A DNA stretch of 41,404 nt from Sneathiella sp. (GCA_021741195.1 JAIOYL010000008.1:1-41404); one strand, 5' to 3'; shown: positions 29,716-39,814, numbered from the stretch's first letter. Notes: generated from the sequence alone by a model not told the origin. A program made the numbers and translations.

Positions 29716-30609
29716 TTGTTGTTGCGTGAATGGTTAGAAGGAAAGACTCTGGCGCTGATTTGCCTGTGTTATGGCGTATGGGTGTTTCTTTTATTCGGAC
29801 CGGCTGTATTGCCGGTTTGGGCGACGGTTATCTTGCTTGTTCCATTAATAGCTTTTCATTCCTCCCTTCAACATGAATGTATTCACGGCCATCCCTTCAC
29901 AAATACAGGACTGAATGATCTGATTGCTGTTGCGCCGCTTGGTGTTTTCCTGCCCTATCCCCGATACAAGGAAAATCACCTCATTCACCACCAGAAGGCA
30001 AGTATCAGTGATCCGGTTGAAGATCCGGAAAGCTGGTATGTCACCCGGGAAAAATGGTCCCGGACGCCGTACTGGTTCAGAGCCATCTTGACCGCCAACA
30101 ACACCCTGATCGGCCGGTTGATATTGGGGCCGATTATCGGAATAACTGCCGTGATCCAGTCCGACATACAGAAATTCCGGGCCGGACGTCATGGGCTTTT
30201 CGCGACCTGGGCAATCCACATCCTCCTTTGCTCTGCGCTTTTGTTTACGATCGCAACAAACGGCACGATTTCCATCGCGGTTTATCTCGCTTGCGCTTAC
30301 TTCGGTATGTCGATATTGATGCTCCGTACATTCCTGGAACATCAGGCACATAAGGACATGCGGGGCCGCTCTGTCCTGATTGAGGAAGCAGGTCCACTAA
30401 GACTTTTGTTCCTGAACAACAATCTTCATGCGGTTCATCACGCGTATCCCTCGCTCGCCTGGTACCGTCTACCCGTCATTTTCAAGCTCCACCGGGACCG
30501 GTTCCTGCAAATGAACAAGGGTTACCACTATCGCAGTTACGTTGATATTTTCCGAAAATTTGCCATTTCGCGAAAAGAACCCGTAGTCTTCCCGCTTGAT
30601 AGATACTGA
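29716..30609 (+). CDS. Membrane fatty acid desaturase-family protein
   Basis: Three histidine boxes: HECIHG, HLIHHQ, HAVHH; several hydrophobic segments. The ORF track starts at ATG 29698, but an AAGGAGGT lies 8 nt before in-frame TTG 29716. Confidence 0.88.
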   Translation: MLLREWLEGKTLALICLCYGVWVFLLFGPAVLPVWATVILLVPLIAFHSSLQHECIHGHPFTNTGLNDLIAVAPLGVFLPYPRYKENHLIHHQKASISDPVEDPESWYVTREKWSRTPYWFRAILTANNTLIGRLILGPIIGITAVIQSDIQKFRAGRHGLFATWAIHILLCSALLFTIATNGTISIAVYLACAYFGMSILMLRTFLEHQAHKDMRGRSVLIEEAGPLRLLFLNNNLHAVHHAYPSLAWYRLPVIFKLHRDRFLQMNKGYHYRSYVDIFRKFAISRKEPVVFPLDRY

Positions 30610-30629
30610 CCTCGCCTGCGATTGATATT

Positions 30630-31415
30630 ATGATAAAACCCGTGGCAACTTTGCCAATGTATGACTGGCCAGAAATACGTCCAGCCACAGATATTTACTG
30701 GAACGCACTAAGTGAAAGCCTCAGTGATCGAGGTTTCCTGGCTCCCGCCGCTCTTACGCGAACGGAAGATCCGGTTCCGCTATGGCAGAACCCAGCCCTC
30801 ATCCTCGGACAGACCTGTGGTCTTCCCTTTGTCGAGATACTGCGGCACCAGGTATCCATCATTGGCACGCCAGCCTATGATATCTGTTGCGGCGCAGGAT
30901 CATATTTTAGTGTCATCGTCGTGCGGGAGGAAAGTGACTTCCGATCATTGCATGATTTGGCGGGTGCAAGGTTCGGATTTAATGATCCTCTTTCTCAGTC
31001 TGGATATGCCGCCTTCCTTTACCAGTTGAAATCCGAAGGATTGCCGCCGGATTTTATAAAGCGGCAAAAAACAACAGGCTCGCATCGGAAATCCATCCAA
31101 TCTGTTGCCAGCGGTGAGGTTGATGTCGCAGCAATAGATGCCGTCACTTGGGAACTTGCCAGGCGACATGAACCAGCCGCAGCCGCGAGGCTTCGGGTCA
31201 TCAAACATACGGATCCGACAGCGGGACTTCCCTATATCACCGCAAAACGTCCCCGGAGGGACATTGACAGAATTCATAGGGCAGTCGTCGACGCGATGGC
31301 GTCACTCGACGAAGGTGTTCGGGAGGAATTGTTGTTGATGGGGTTCGCCGCAACGACAGATGATGACTACCGGATCATCAAGACAAGATACGACAGTCTC
31401 ATGCCGATTCGATGA
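30630..31415 (+). CDS. PhnD-like (phosphate/phosphonate SBP family) protein without an evident signal peptide
   Basis: ILGQTCGLPFVE; SYFSVIVVREESDFRSLHDLAGARFGFNDPLSQSGYAAFLYQL; HRKSIQSVASGEVDVAAIDAVTWEL. Confidence 0.85.
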   Translation: MIKPVATLPMYDWPEIRPATDIYWNALSESLSDRGFLAPAALTRTEDPVPLWQNPALILGQTCGLPFVEILRHQVSIIGTPAYDICCGAGSYFSVIVVREESDFRSLHDLAGARFGFNDPLSQSGYAAFLYQLKSEGLPPDFIKRQKTTGSHRKSIQSVASGEVDVAAIDAVTWELARRHEPAAAARLRVIKHTDPTAGLPYITAKRPRRDIDRIHRAVVDAMASLDEGVREELLLMGFAATTDDDYRIIKTRYDSLMPIR

Positions 31416-31446
31416 TCGATCGCTCAAGAAATTTAGCGTGTTGAAT

Positions 31447-31480
31447 AAAAAAAGCCCCGGGAGAACAATCTCCCGGGGCT
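31447..31480 (-). terminator. Rho-independent terminator for the liv operon
   Basis: Perfect 12-bp stem AGCCCCGGGAGA / TCTCCCGGGGCT with a 4-nt loop; A-tract on the + strand, i.e. U-tract for minus-strand transcripts, just after the end of livK. Confidence 0.92.
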
Positions 31481-31502
31481 CGATTCTCGCGATTACGACT
31501 GA

Positions 31503-32606
31503 TTATTTATAGTCGTACTTGCCGTTTTTCCATTCGTACCAGACATAGCCTGGCAGAGTGACATCGCCCTTCTCGTCGAAGGATAACGTTCCAAGAACTG
31601 TGTCGAACTTGCCTGCATGAAGCGCCTTGATCACAGCGCCTTCATCTACGGATTTCGCCGCTTTGGCGGCGTCCGCCCATGCCTGAACAGCAGCATAAGT
31701 GTAAAGGACGTAGCCTTCAGGCTCGACGCCTTTGGCCCGGAATTTTGCGACCAATTCAGCAACGCCCGGATTTTTGCGGGGGTCCGGAGAGAAGGTCATC
31801 AGGGTACCTTCGCCGGCGTCACCGGTGATCGACCAATATTCGTCAGTCACCAGCGCGTCGCCGGAAACCAGTTGGGTCTTCATGCCCTGATCGCGCATCT
31901 GGCGAACGATCAAACCGGCTTCCGTGTGATAGCCACCTACGTAAGCGATATCGATATTTTCCTGCTTCATTTTAGAAACAAGTGCCGTGTAGTCTTTTTC
32001 ACCCGCTGTATAGGCTTCATACATGGTTGCTTTACCGCCATCAGCTTCCATTGAAGCTTTGGTTTCATCGGCAAGACCTTTACCGTAGGCCGTCTTGTCG
32101 TGCAGGATGGCGATCTTTTTGCCTGCTTTGCTTTCGTCGGCGAGATAGGCACCGGCAACCTTGCCTTGCTGGTCATCGCGGCCGCAAACTCGGAAGACGT
32201 TCGGTCCACCTTCGTCCGTCAGCTTCGGGTTTGTCGAAGCAGGAGAAATCTGGACAATCCCTTCTTCCTCATAAACTGCAGACGCCGGAATGGAAGAACC
32301 GGAGCAAAAATGACCCGCCATGAAGACAACGCCTTTTGACACCATCTGGTTAGCCACTGCCACAGCCTGTTTTGGATCACAGGCATCGTCGCCTATTTCA
32401 AGGCTCAGCATTTCACCGTTCACACCGCCTGCCGCATTGATATCGGCAACCGCTTGCTCGGCACCCGCTTTCATCTGCTGACCAAAGCTTGCATACTGGC
32501 CGGTCATCGGACCCGCCGTCGCAATTTTTATATCTGCCCAGGCGGCGCCTGAACCGAGCATCATGCCCATCGACAATGCCGATACAGCAAGAAGAATCTT
32601 TTTCAT
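31503..32606 (-). CDS. livK: Branched-chain amino-acid ABC transporter substrate-binding protein
   Basis: Signal peptide; IKIATAGPMTGQYASFGQQMKAGAEQAVADINAAGGVNGE; adjacent to livFGMH. Confidence 0.95.
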   Translation of the reverse strand: MKKILLAVSALSMGMMLGSGAAWADIKIATAGPMTGQYASFGQQMKAGAEQAVADINAAGGVNGEMLSLEIGDDACDPKQAVAVANQMVSKGVVFMAGHFCSGSSIPASAVYEEEGIVQISPASTNPKLTDEGGPNVFRVCGRDDQQGKVAGAYLADESKAGKKIAILHDKTAYGKGLADETKASMEADGGKATMYEAYTAGEKDYTALVSKMKQENIDIAYVGGYHTEAGLIVRQMRDQGMKTQLVSGDALVTDEYWSITGDAGEGTLMTFSPDPRKNPGVAELVAKFRAKGVEPEGYVLYTYAAVQAWADAAKAAKSVDEGAVIKALHAGKFDTVLGTLSFDEKGDVTLPGYVWYEWKNGKYDYK

Positions 32607-32714
32607 CTGAAGTACTCCCAGTTGAGTTGTGTAATTCCAATAACTTACGCTGATTTTCCCGCAATTATATCAGACTTGTAAAGATATTTTAGTGCGGTTT
32701 AAAACATTGACGCG

Positions 32715-33068
32715 TCAGGCTCCGGTGCCCTTCTTTTCGCGCCAGGCAAACGGGCCCGATCGTTCATAAAGCCAGCGGTATTGAGTTACCATTTGCCGCA
32801 CACGCGTCAGGCGGTAACCCAATAATGAAATGCCGACCAACACCAGCGTGTCGACGACATAATACTGTAAAGACAGCAAGGTTCCATCAAATAAAGCAAA
32901 GTGGAAAAACCGTACTGCTATTCCTAGTAGCAACATAAAGAACAATAGTTGCGGAATGGGGCGCCATTTTGACGCCAATGCCCGACCCGCGAGAAATCCT
33001 GCACCGCCACCGATGATCACGGTCACAAAAACAAAGGTCGTGAAGCTGTTTTCCCAGAGAATACCCAT
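32715..33068 (-). CDS. Small membrane protein of the liv operon (DUF6867-like)
   Basis: Several TM segments; FHFALFDGTLLSLQYYVVDTLVLVGISLLGYRLTRVRQMVTQYRWLYERSGPFAWREK; adjoins livF. Confidence 0.8.
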   Translation of the reverse strand: MGILWENSFTTFVFVTVIIGGGAGFLAGRALASKWRPIPQLLFFMLLLGIAVRFFHFALFDGTLLSLQYYVVDTLVLVGISLLGYRLTRVRQMVTQYRWLYERSGPFAWREKKGTGA

Positions 33069-33796
33069 TAATGCGCTCCTCCTTCAAGATACGCTGCTCT
33101 CACCTCTTCGCTGGCCAGCAGTTCCTTTCCGGTTCCGCTGATCGTGATCTCGCCATTGACCATGACATGGCCGCGATCGGCGAGCTTGAGCGCATGATAG
33201 GCGTTTTGCTCAACAAGAAAGACTGTCAGACCATCTTTCGCGTTCAATTCCTTGATGACTTCGAAAATCTGCTTCACCACAAGCGGCGCTAATCCGAGGG
33301 ACGGTTCATCCAGCAAGAGCAGCCGTGGCCTGGCCATCAGCGCCCGGGCGATAGCCAGCATTTGCTGTTCGCCCCCCGACAAGGTACCGCCCCGCTGGTC
33401 CTTGCGTTCTTTCAGGCGCGGAAAGAGTTTGAAAACATGCGCCAAATCCTCGTCATAATAGGCCGGGTCGGACGTTATCGCCCCCATCATCAGGTTTTCC
33501 GTAACCGTCATACGGCCAAAAATGCGGCGACCTTCGGGTGACTGCGCGATGTTCAACCGCGTAATTTCATGGGTGGGCATATTCGTAATGTCCTGACCGC
33601 CAAAAATGATCTGGCCGGACGCCGCGCGAGGATCGCCGCAGATGGTCATCATCAACGTCGATTTTCCAGCCCCATTGGCGCCAATGAGCGTCACAATCTC
33701 GCCTTCGTTCACCTCCAGCGTGACCCCTTTCAGGGCCTGGATTTTGCCATAGAAAGTTTCGACATTTCTGATTTCGAGAAGAGGTTGCTTGGTCAT
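33068..33796 (-). CDS. livF: Branched-chain amino-acid ABC transporter ATP-binding protein LivF
   Basis: IGANGAGKSTLMMTICG; RIFGRMTVTENLMMGA; LSGGEQQMLAIARALMARPRLLLLDEPSLGLAPLVV. Confidence 0.96.
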   Translation of the reverse strand: MTKQPLLEIRNVETFYGKIQALKGVTLEVNEGEIVTLIGANGAGKSTLMMTICGDPRAASGQIIFGGQDITNMPTHEITRLNIAQSPEGRRIFGRMTVTENLMMGAITSDPAYYDEDLAHVFKLFPRLKERKDQRGGTLSGGEQQMLAIARALMARPRLLLLDEPSLGLAPLVVKQIFEVIKELNAKDGLTVFLVEQNAYHALKLADRGHVMVNGEITISGTGKELLASEEVRAAYLEGGAH

Positions 33797-34650
33797 GAGG
33801 ATACTCCTTCCTCAATTTCCTGTTCGACCGTTTCGATTTCCTCATCATCCACGCCTAGATAGGCGGCGATGACCTTCGGATCGCTGCGAATCTCTTCCGG
33901 TGTGCCATCGGCGATTTTCTTGCCGTAATCAAGCACGACAATATGATCGGATATTCCCATTACCACATTCATGTCATGCTCGATCAGCAAAATACCGGTT
34001 TCGCGTTCCTTACGAATAAACATTAGTAGCTTATTCAGATCTTCGGATTCGCGGGGATTGAGCCCGGCAGCCGGTTCATCGAGGCAGAGCAGTTTTGGGT
34101 TGGTGCACATCGCCCGGGCAATTTCCAGCTTTCGTTGATCACCATACGGGAGGTCTCCGGCCGCATCGTCGGCGCGCGCAGTAAGCCGAGTCTGATCCAT
34201 CCAGTATTTCGCTAAATCCATCGCCTTTTTTTCTGCGGTCTTATAGGTCTTGAGACCAAAGATACCGCCAAACGTATAATTGGAGGCAACCATCAATGGG
34301 TTATGTTGACCTACCATCAGGTTTTCGAGAACGGTCATCCCACTGAACAGACGGATATTCTGAAAGGTGCGTGCGACCTTCGCAATCTTCGGTATCTTGA
34401 AATCATCCATCCGTTCGAGCAGAAATTTTTTCCCATCTTCATGATGGGTCGTAATCCGCCCTTCCGTTGGCTTATAAAATCCGGTGATGCAGTTAAAAAC
34501 TGTGGTTTTGCCGGCACCATTTGGCCCGATCAGGGCGGTGATATCCTTGCGGCCGACGTCAAAGGAGAGGTTATCAACTGCGAGCAGTCCGCCAAAGCGC
34601 ATATTGAGATGTTCGACGGTCAGGACTGCATCGTCAATTTTCGCTATCAT
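33793..34650 (-). CDS. livG: Branched-chain amino-acid ABC transporter ATP-binding protein LivG
   Basis: LNMRFGGLLAVDNLSFDVGRKDITALIGPNGAGKTTVFNCITGFYKPTEG; RTFQNIRLFSGMTVLENLMVGQH; LDEPAAGLNPRE. Confidence 0.96.
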   Translation of the reverse strand: MIAKIDDAVLTVEHLNMRFGGLLAVDNLSFDVGRKDITALIGPNGAGKTTVFNCITGFYKPTEGRITTHHEDGKKFLLERMDDFKIPKIAKVARTFQNIRLFSGMTVLENLMVGQHNPLMVASNYTFGGIFGLKTYKTAEKKAMDLAKYWMDQTRLTARADDAAGDLPYGDQRKLEIARAMCTNPKLLCLDEPAAGLNPRESEDLNKLLMFIRKERETGILLIEHDMNVVMGISDHIVVLDYGKKIADGTPEEIRSDPKVIAAYLGVDDEEIETVEQEIEEGVSS

Positions 34651-34651
34651 C

Positions 34652-35989
34652 TCAGTGGCCCTCCCCTTGCGAAACCATATCCGAGGAGACAGCTTTTTTT
34701 TCTTTCAGGAAGATCGAGGGAATGCGCGTCGAGATCAGGCCGCGCGGCCGCCAGATCATGATGAACACCATGGCCAAGCCGAATATCAACATACGGTACT
34801 GCTCCGCTTCGCGGAAGATTTCGAAGCCACCGATCATGACGATAGCCGCTATAACCACTCCAATCTGCGAACCCATCCCGCCGAGAACAACAATGGCGAG
34901 GATGAGGGCCGATTCGATAAAGGTGAAGCTTTCCGGAGAAATAAAGCCCTGCCGCGTCGCGAAGAATGATCCAGCGAAGCCCGCGAACATACCGCCCGTT
35001 GCGAATGCCGTCAGCTTGACGGTCGTCGTGTTCAAGCCCAACGACCGGCAGGCAATCTCGTCTTCGCGCAATGCCTCCCACGCCCGACCAATCGGTAGCC
35101 TGCGTAACCGGTTTGTGACGAAATTTGTGAGCAGCGCAAGTGCGAGAATCAGGAAATACAAAAAGACAATTCGGTGGCTGGAGGAATACTCCAGCCCAAA
35201 AATATGCGCAAATCCACTTTCACTGCGATTAAAGTCTATCCCAAAAAAACTCGGCCGCGGAATTCCGGACAGTCCATCCGGTCCGCCGGTGAACCAGTAC
35301 CAGTTGAGCAAAACAACACGAATGATCTCGCCAAAGGCAAGTGTGACGATCGCAAGATAGTCCCCTCGCAACCTGAGGACCGGAAAGCCCAGAATAATCC
35401 CCCAGAACGCTGCAAGAATACCGGCGAGCGGCAAACATATCCAAAAAGACAGCCCGAAATATTGCGCCAGCAGCGCGTAGGAATAAGCACCGATTGCATA
35501 AAAAGCCACATATCCAAGGTCGAGCAGTCCGGCGAGGCCGACGACAATATTAAGGCCCCAGCCAAGCATGACATAGGTCAGGACCAGAATGCCGAGATCG
35601 AGAAGATACCGGTCGGTAAAGGGTAGAAACGGAAAGACAAGGGCAATGAGAAGCATTGTCGTCGCGAACCCCTTGCCGATTTTCGTTGTAAGGAAGGCAA
35701 TACTGGCCTTCATATTGGCCGGCATGACGGGCGAACGATGACCCGAAGGCCGACTCCAGACCGCCAGCCACAAAATCAGCCGTCCAACGACAACTGCCGC
35801 AATGATATAAAATGCGATATCGTAACGGGTTTCCAGCGCCAGTCCACCCTCCGCCGATACAGTCTTGTAGGCAATGGTGGAGCCAAAAATTGCAGTGGCC
35901 AGCAACGCGGTTACAACGAGATCCTTTGCGACTTTCCCCGCATCAAGATGCCAGCCGGGGTTCGCCTCTTTAATGGTTTCGTCCGTCAT
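34652..35989 (-). CDS. livM: Branched-chain amino-acid ABC transporter permease LivM
   Basis: [85 protein letters not shown]. Confidence 0.96.
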   Translation of the reverse strand: MTDETIKEANPGWHLDAGKVAKDLVVTALLATAIFGSTIAYKTVSAEGGLALETRYDIAFYIIAAVVVGRLILWLAVWSRPSGHRSPVMPANMKASIAFLTTKIGKGFATTMLLIALVFPFLPFTDRYLLDLGILVLTYVMLGWGLNIVVGLAGLLDLGYVAFYAIGAYSYALLAQYFGLSFWICLPLAGILAAFWGIILGFPVLRLRGDYLAIVTLAFGEIIRVVLLNWYWFTGGPDGLSGIPRPSFFGIDFNRSESGFAHIFGLEYSSSHRIVFLYFLILALALLTNFVTNRLRRLPIGRAWEALREDEIACRSLGLNTTTVKLTAFATGGMFAGFAGSFFATRQGFISPESFTFIESALILAIVVLGGMGSQIGVVIAAIVMIGGFEIFREAEQYRMLIFGLAMVFIMIWRPRGLISTRIPSIFLKEKKAVSSDMVSQGEGH

Positions 35990-36924
35990 TATACTTTCTC
36001 GACCTCCGGCTTACCGAGCAAGCCTTGCGGCAGAAAGATCAAAACAATTGCCAACATGGAAAAAGCCGCCACATCCTTATATTCAATGGAGAAATAGGCG
36101 GACCAGAATGTTTCTATCAGGCCAATAACCAGCCCTCCGAGCATCGCCCCGGGGAGCGAGCCGATCCCGCCCAAGACGGCGGCGGTAAAGGCTTTCACGC
36201 CAGCGACGAAGCCAATGAAAAAATCAATCACCCCATAATAAAGGAGGAACATCAGACCCGCGACGGCGGCCAGCGCCGCACCCATCACGAACGTCATCGA
36301 GATCGTCCGGTCGACATTGATCCCGAGCAGCGACGCCATCTTCCGGTCCTGCTCGCAGGCGCGTTGCGCGCGGCCGAGCGAGGTCTTGGCGATAATCAGC
36401 GAGAAAATTGTCATCAGGATCACCGTGACGACAATAATCATGATCTGCATGTTGGAGATTTGAACCGCAAATTCGCCGTTGGTATCCACCCGCGTCATGA
36501 TCGTATAGCCGCCAGAAATGATCGGCTGCAGCGGTTTCACGCGAGCGCCTTGGGTAATCTGGATGTAATTTTGTAGCACAATCGAAATGCCGATTGCGGT
36601 GATCAGCGGTGCCAGACGGAAGGACCCACGTAAAGGACGATAGGCCATCCGCTCAATCGTCCAGCCAAATACCGACGCGATGACCATGGCCGTCACCAGA
36701 ACCAGAATAAGCGCCAGTATGGTAAGCCCGAGCCCTGTCGATATGGTCAGCCCCAGCGCAGTTATGACGATAAGGGCGACAAAAGAGCCAACCATGAAAA
36801 TATCGCCATGCGCGAAATTGATCATCCCGATGATCCCGTACACCATCGTATAGCCAATCGCAATCAGCCCGTAAATTGATCCAAGTGTAATCCCGTTGAT
36901 CAATTGCTGTAGAAAATACTCCAT
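35989..36924 (-). CDS. livH: Branched-chain amino-acid ABC transporter permease LivH
   Basis: [46 protein letters not shown]. True start placed at 36924; the ORF track extends to 37029. Confidence 0.95.
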   Translation of the reverse strand: MEYFLQQLINGITLGSIYGLIAIGYTMVYGIIGMINFAHGDIFMVGSFVALIVITALGLTISTGLGLTILALILVLVTAMVIASVFGWTIERMAYRPLRGSFRLAPLITAIGISIVLQNYIQITQGARVKPLQPIISGGYTIMTRVDTNGEFAVQISNMQIMIIVVTVILMTIFSLIIAKTSLGRAQRACEQDRKMASLLGINVDRTISMTFVMGAALAAVAGLMFLLYYGVIDFFIGFVAGVKAFTAAVLGGIGSLPGAMLGGLVIGLIETFWSAYFSIEYKDVAAFSMLAIVLIFLPQGLLGKPEVEKV

Positions 36925-37055
36925 CAAGCTCCCCCTTGAGAATACTGTCCCAATGCAACCTGCATCCGTCAAAAAATCATTATCTAGGCACGTCGTGCCG
37001 ATTTCTAAAGCCAGACAGCGTCCTTCCACAGCGCGATCCGGCAGAATAATTTATG

Positions 37056-37088
37056 TTACCGTATTACAGTTTTATTACCGTATGACAG
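37056..37088. repeat. Short direct repeat, candidate operator
   Basis: TTACCGTATTACAG (37056-37069) and TTACCGTATGACAG (37075-37088), 13/14 identical, 19-bp period. Confidence 0.5.
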
Positions 37089-37173
37089 ACCCTTACAGTA
37101 AGCAAGAGAGATTAAATGGTGCGAGCCCGGCAAAAATATACCCTTTTCCGACAAACAGCGTATTCGACGCTGT

Positions 37174-37281
37174 TCATGGCATAAGAAAAAGCCGGATTAT
37201 AAAGGCGACTGTTCCAATAACCATCACACCCATGATCCAGAGCGCAATGAACCATAACGACTGCCGCAAGAGCGGGGGCAT
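37174..37281 (-). CDS. 35-aa CydX/DUF2474-like small subunit of the bd-type oxidase
   Basis: MPPLLRQSLWFIALWIMGVMVIGTVAFIIRLFLMP; its start codon overlaps the cydB stop (TGATG); single TM helix. The ORF track shows it only as the tail of a longer out-of-frame ORF. Confidence 0.8.
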   Translation of the reverse strand: MPPLLRQSLWFIALWIMGVMVIGTVAFIIRLFLMP

Positions 37282-38291
37282 CAATGATATCCTCCCGACT
37301 CGTCGACCTTTCCCCGGAACACCCAATAACTGTAGATCGTATAGGCAAGAATGATCGGCACCAGAAAGACTGTCCCGACAAGCAGGAAGTGAAGACTCTT
37401 GTCCGGCGCCGCCGCCGCCCATATGGTCAGGTCAGGTGGCACCATGCGCGGATAAAAGCTGATGCCTATACCAATATAACAAAGCAGGAATATTCCATGA
37501 GCCGCAAAAAACGGACGGATATCATGATGCCGCTTCAATCCCAGAAACAGAACCCCTGCACAGATCGTGAGCAGGAAGGGGACAATTATGCTGAAGATCA
37601 GATTCCCGCCCTCGAACCAGCGATGGTGATATTCGGCATCGAGGAAAGGGGTTGCCAGGCTGACCACGCCGATGAGCGCAAGCGTCAATATTCCTGAAAT
37701 CATGGCGAACTTCCGGGCGAACGTCTGCAACTCGCCCTCTGTCTTCATCACAAGCCAGGTAGACCCCAGAAGTACGTAACCAACTACCAGCGAAATTCCC
37801 GTCAGAATCGAAAACGGCGTCAACCAGTCAAGACGCCCGCCAGCGTAACTGCGATCGGCAACCTCTATTCCCTGAATCAATGCCCCAAGACAAATGCCTT
37901 GCGCAAAAGCCGCCAGAAGCGAGCCAAAAGCAAAGGAACGGTCCCACCAGATGCGCCTTTCCTCCGATGCACGCCAGCGAAATTCGAAGGCAACGCCGCG
38001 GAATATCAGCCCGAGCAGCATCGCGATAATCGGGACATATAAAGCGGGCAGGACGACGGCATAGGCCAGCGGAAATACCGCCAGTAACCCGCCGCCTCCG
38101 AGAACGAGCCATGTTTCATTGCCGTCCCATATCGGCGCAACCGAATTCATCATCGCATCGCGGTGGCCTGATTTTTCAGGCATGAAAGGAAACATGATCC
38201 CGACACCAAGATCGAACCCATCGAGCGAGACATAGGCGAGGATGGCGAAAGCAATGATAGCGGCCCAAATGAGCGGTAAATCAAATTCCAT
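37281..38291 (-). CDS. cydB: Cytochrome bd-type (CioAB-like) ubiquinol oxidase subunit II
   Basis: DLPLIWAAIIAFAILAYVSLDGFDLGVGIMFPF; PIWDGNETWLVLGGGGLLAVFPLAYA. Confidence 0.95.
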   Translation of the reverse strand: MEFDLPLIWAAIIAFAILAYVSLDGFDLGVGIMFPFMPEKSGHRDAMMNSVAPIWDGNETWLVLGGGGLLAVFPLAYAVVLPALYVPIIAMLLGLIFRGVAFEFRWRASEERRIWWDRSFAFGSLLAAFAQGICLGALIQGIEVADRSYAGGRLDWLTPFSILTGISLVVGYVLLGSTWLVMKTEGELQTFARKFAMISGILTLALIGVVSLATPFLDAEYHHRWFEGGNLIFSIIVPFLLTICAGVLFLGLKRHHDIRPFFAAHGIFLLCYIGIGISFYPRMVPPDLTIWAAAAPDKSLHFLLVGTVFLVPIILAYTIYSYWVFRGKVDESGGYH

Positions 38292-38307
38292 TGTTCATCT
38301 CCTCACC

Positions 38308-39705
38308 CTAATTGTCCAACCGATCAAGAGTTGACGGCGCTCCAGTCATGCCCGATGCCCGCTTGAAACTGGTCGTCTGATCTTCTGTACCGATCAGGGG
38401 CGGCTTTGCCATCAATTTCAGCATATAATAGACGCCCGTCCCGAATAGCGTGAAATAGACGACGATAAAGGCCAGCAGAGTTCCACCGACCTCAACACCG
38501 TTCAAGGGCGACGCGCTCTCCGCGGTGCGCAACAGTCCGTATATTGTCCAGGGCTGTCGTCCGGCTTCCGTCGTGATCCAGCCACAGAGGACCGCGACAA
38601 ATCCTGCAGGACCGACAGCAACCGCGGCGCGCGCCAGCCAGGGATCATCATAAAGTCTTTCCTGGAAACGCCGCATCAGGCTCCACAGCCCGACGATGAG
38701 CATAATCACGCCCATGCCTACCATAATCCGGAATGACCAGAAAATCAGGAAGGTGTTTGGCCAGTCTTCTTTAGGAAAGGCGTTGAGCCCTTGCAGTTCT
38801 CCATCCCAGGTATGTGTCAGGATCAAAGATCCCAGCCTCGGGATTTCGATCGAGTATAGAAGCTCTCCCGTTTCGTTATCCGGAATGCCGAACAGGACGA
38901 GTGGCGCGCCGGTGACATTATTGTAATGTCCCTCAATCGCCGCGATTTTTGCCGGCTGATGCTCAAGGGTATTCAGTCCCTGCTGATCACCGGCAACCAT
39001 CTGGATCGGCGTGACGATAGCAGCCATCCACATTGCCATGGAAAACATCAGCCGCGCATTCTTGTTTGTTTTGTCTTTCAACAGGTGAAAGGCGCCGACG
39101 GCGCCGACAACGAATGCTGTCGTCAGATAGGCCGCCAGAACCATATGCACAAAGCGATAAGGGAAAGACGGATTGAAAATGACATTGAACCAGACGTCCG
39201 GAACGAATTGCCCGGCTGCGTTTATGGTATGACCGGTCGGCGTCTGCATCCAGGAATTCACTGAAAGGATCCAAAACGCCGAGAAAAGCGTTCCGGCAGC
39301 CACCATCAGGGTCGCAAAAAAATGCAGCCTGGGGCCAACCCGCTTCTGGCCGAACAGCATAACGCCAAGAAATCCGGCTTCCAGGAAAAAGGCGGACATG
39401 ACCTCATAGCCCATCAGCGGCCCAATCACGGGACCCGCCTTGTCGGAAAATACGGACCAGTTCGTGCCGAACTGATAGGCCATGACGATACCGGATACGA
39501 CGCCCATGCCGAATCCAACCGCGAAGATCACTTTCCAGTAATTGAACACCTGCATGTAGGTGTCGTCTTTTTTCAGCAGCCATAGACCTTCGAGCACGGC
39601 AAGAAAGCTTGCAAGACCGATGGAGAACGCCGGAAATATGATGTGGAATGACACCGTAAAAGCGAATTGCATCCGGGCCAGATCTAAAGCGCTAATATCG
39701 AACAT
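38308..39705 (-). CDS. cydA: Cytochrome bd-type (CioAB-like) ubiquinol oxidase subunit I
   Basis: LDLARMQFAFTVSFHIIFPAFSIGLA; GYEVMSAFFLEAGFLGVMLFG; TEAGRQPWTIYGLLRT. Length of 465 aa is compatible with a short-Q-loop CioA type. Confidence 0.95.
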   Translation of the reverse strand: MFDISALDLARMQFAFTVSFHIIFPAFSIGLASFLAVLEGLWLLKKDDTYMQVFNYWKVIFAVGFGMGVVSGIVMAYQFGTNWSVFSDKAGPVIGPLMGYEVMSAFFLEAGFLGVMLFGQKRVGPRLHFFATLMVAAGTLFSAFWILSVNSWMQTPTGHTINAAGQFVPDVWFNVIFNPSFPYRFVHMVLAAYLTTAFVVGAVGAFHLLKDKTNKNARLMFSMAMWMAAIVTPIQMVAGDQQGLNTLEHQPAKIAAIEGHYNNVTGAPLVLFGIPDNETGELLYSIEIPRLGSLILTHTWDGELQGLNAFPKEDWPNTFLIFWSFRIMVGMGVIMLIVGLWSLMRRFQERLYDDPWLARAAVAVGPAGFVAVLCGWITTEAGRQPWTIYGLLRTAESASPLNGVEVGGTLLAFIVVYFTLFGTGVYYMLKLMAKPPLIGTEDQTTSFKRASGMTGAPSTLDRLDN

Positions 39706-39814
39706 ACTGACGTACCCCGCTTCATTTAAACCGGAGGTAGCTTAGCATTTATTCGGAGAATGTCATTTATTTTCATGGATCTGCGATAATATGCGGCCCA
39801 TTTTTCAATCAAAG

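Noticed and set aside
34722-35360. 212-aa plus-strand ORF opposite livM
   Set aside because: Antisense to livM, no recognisable domain; livM has full family motifs.
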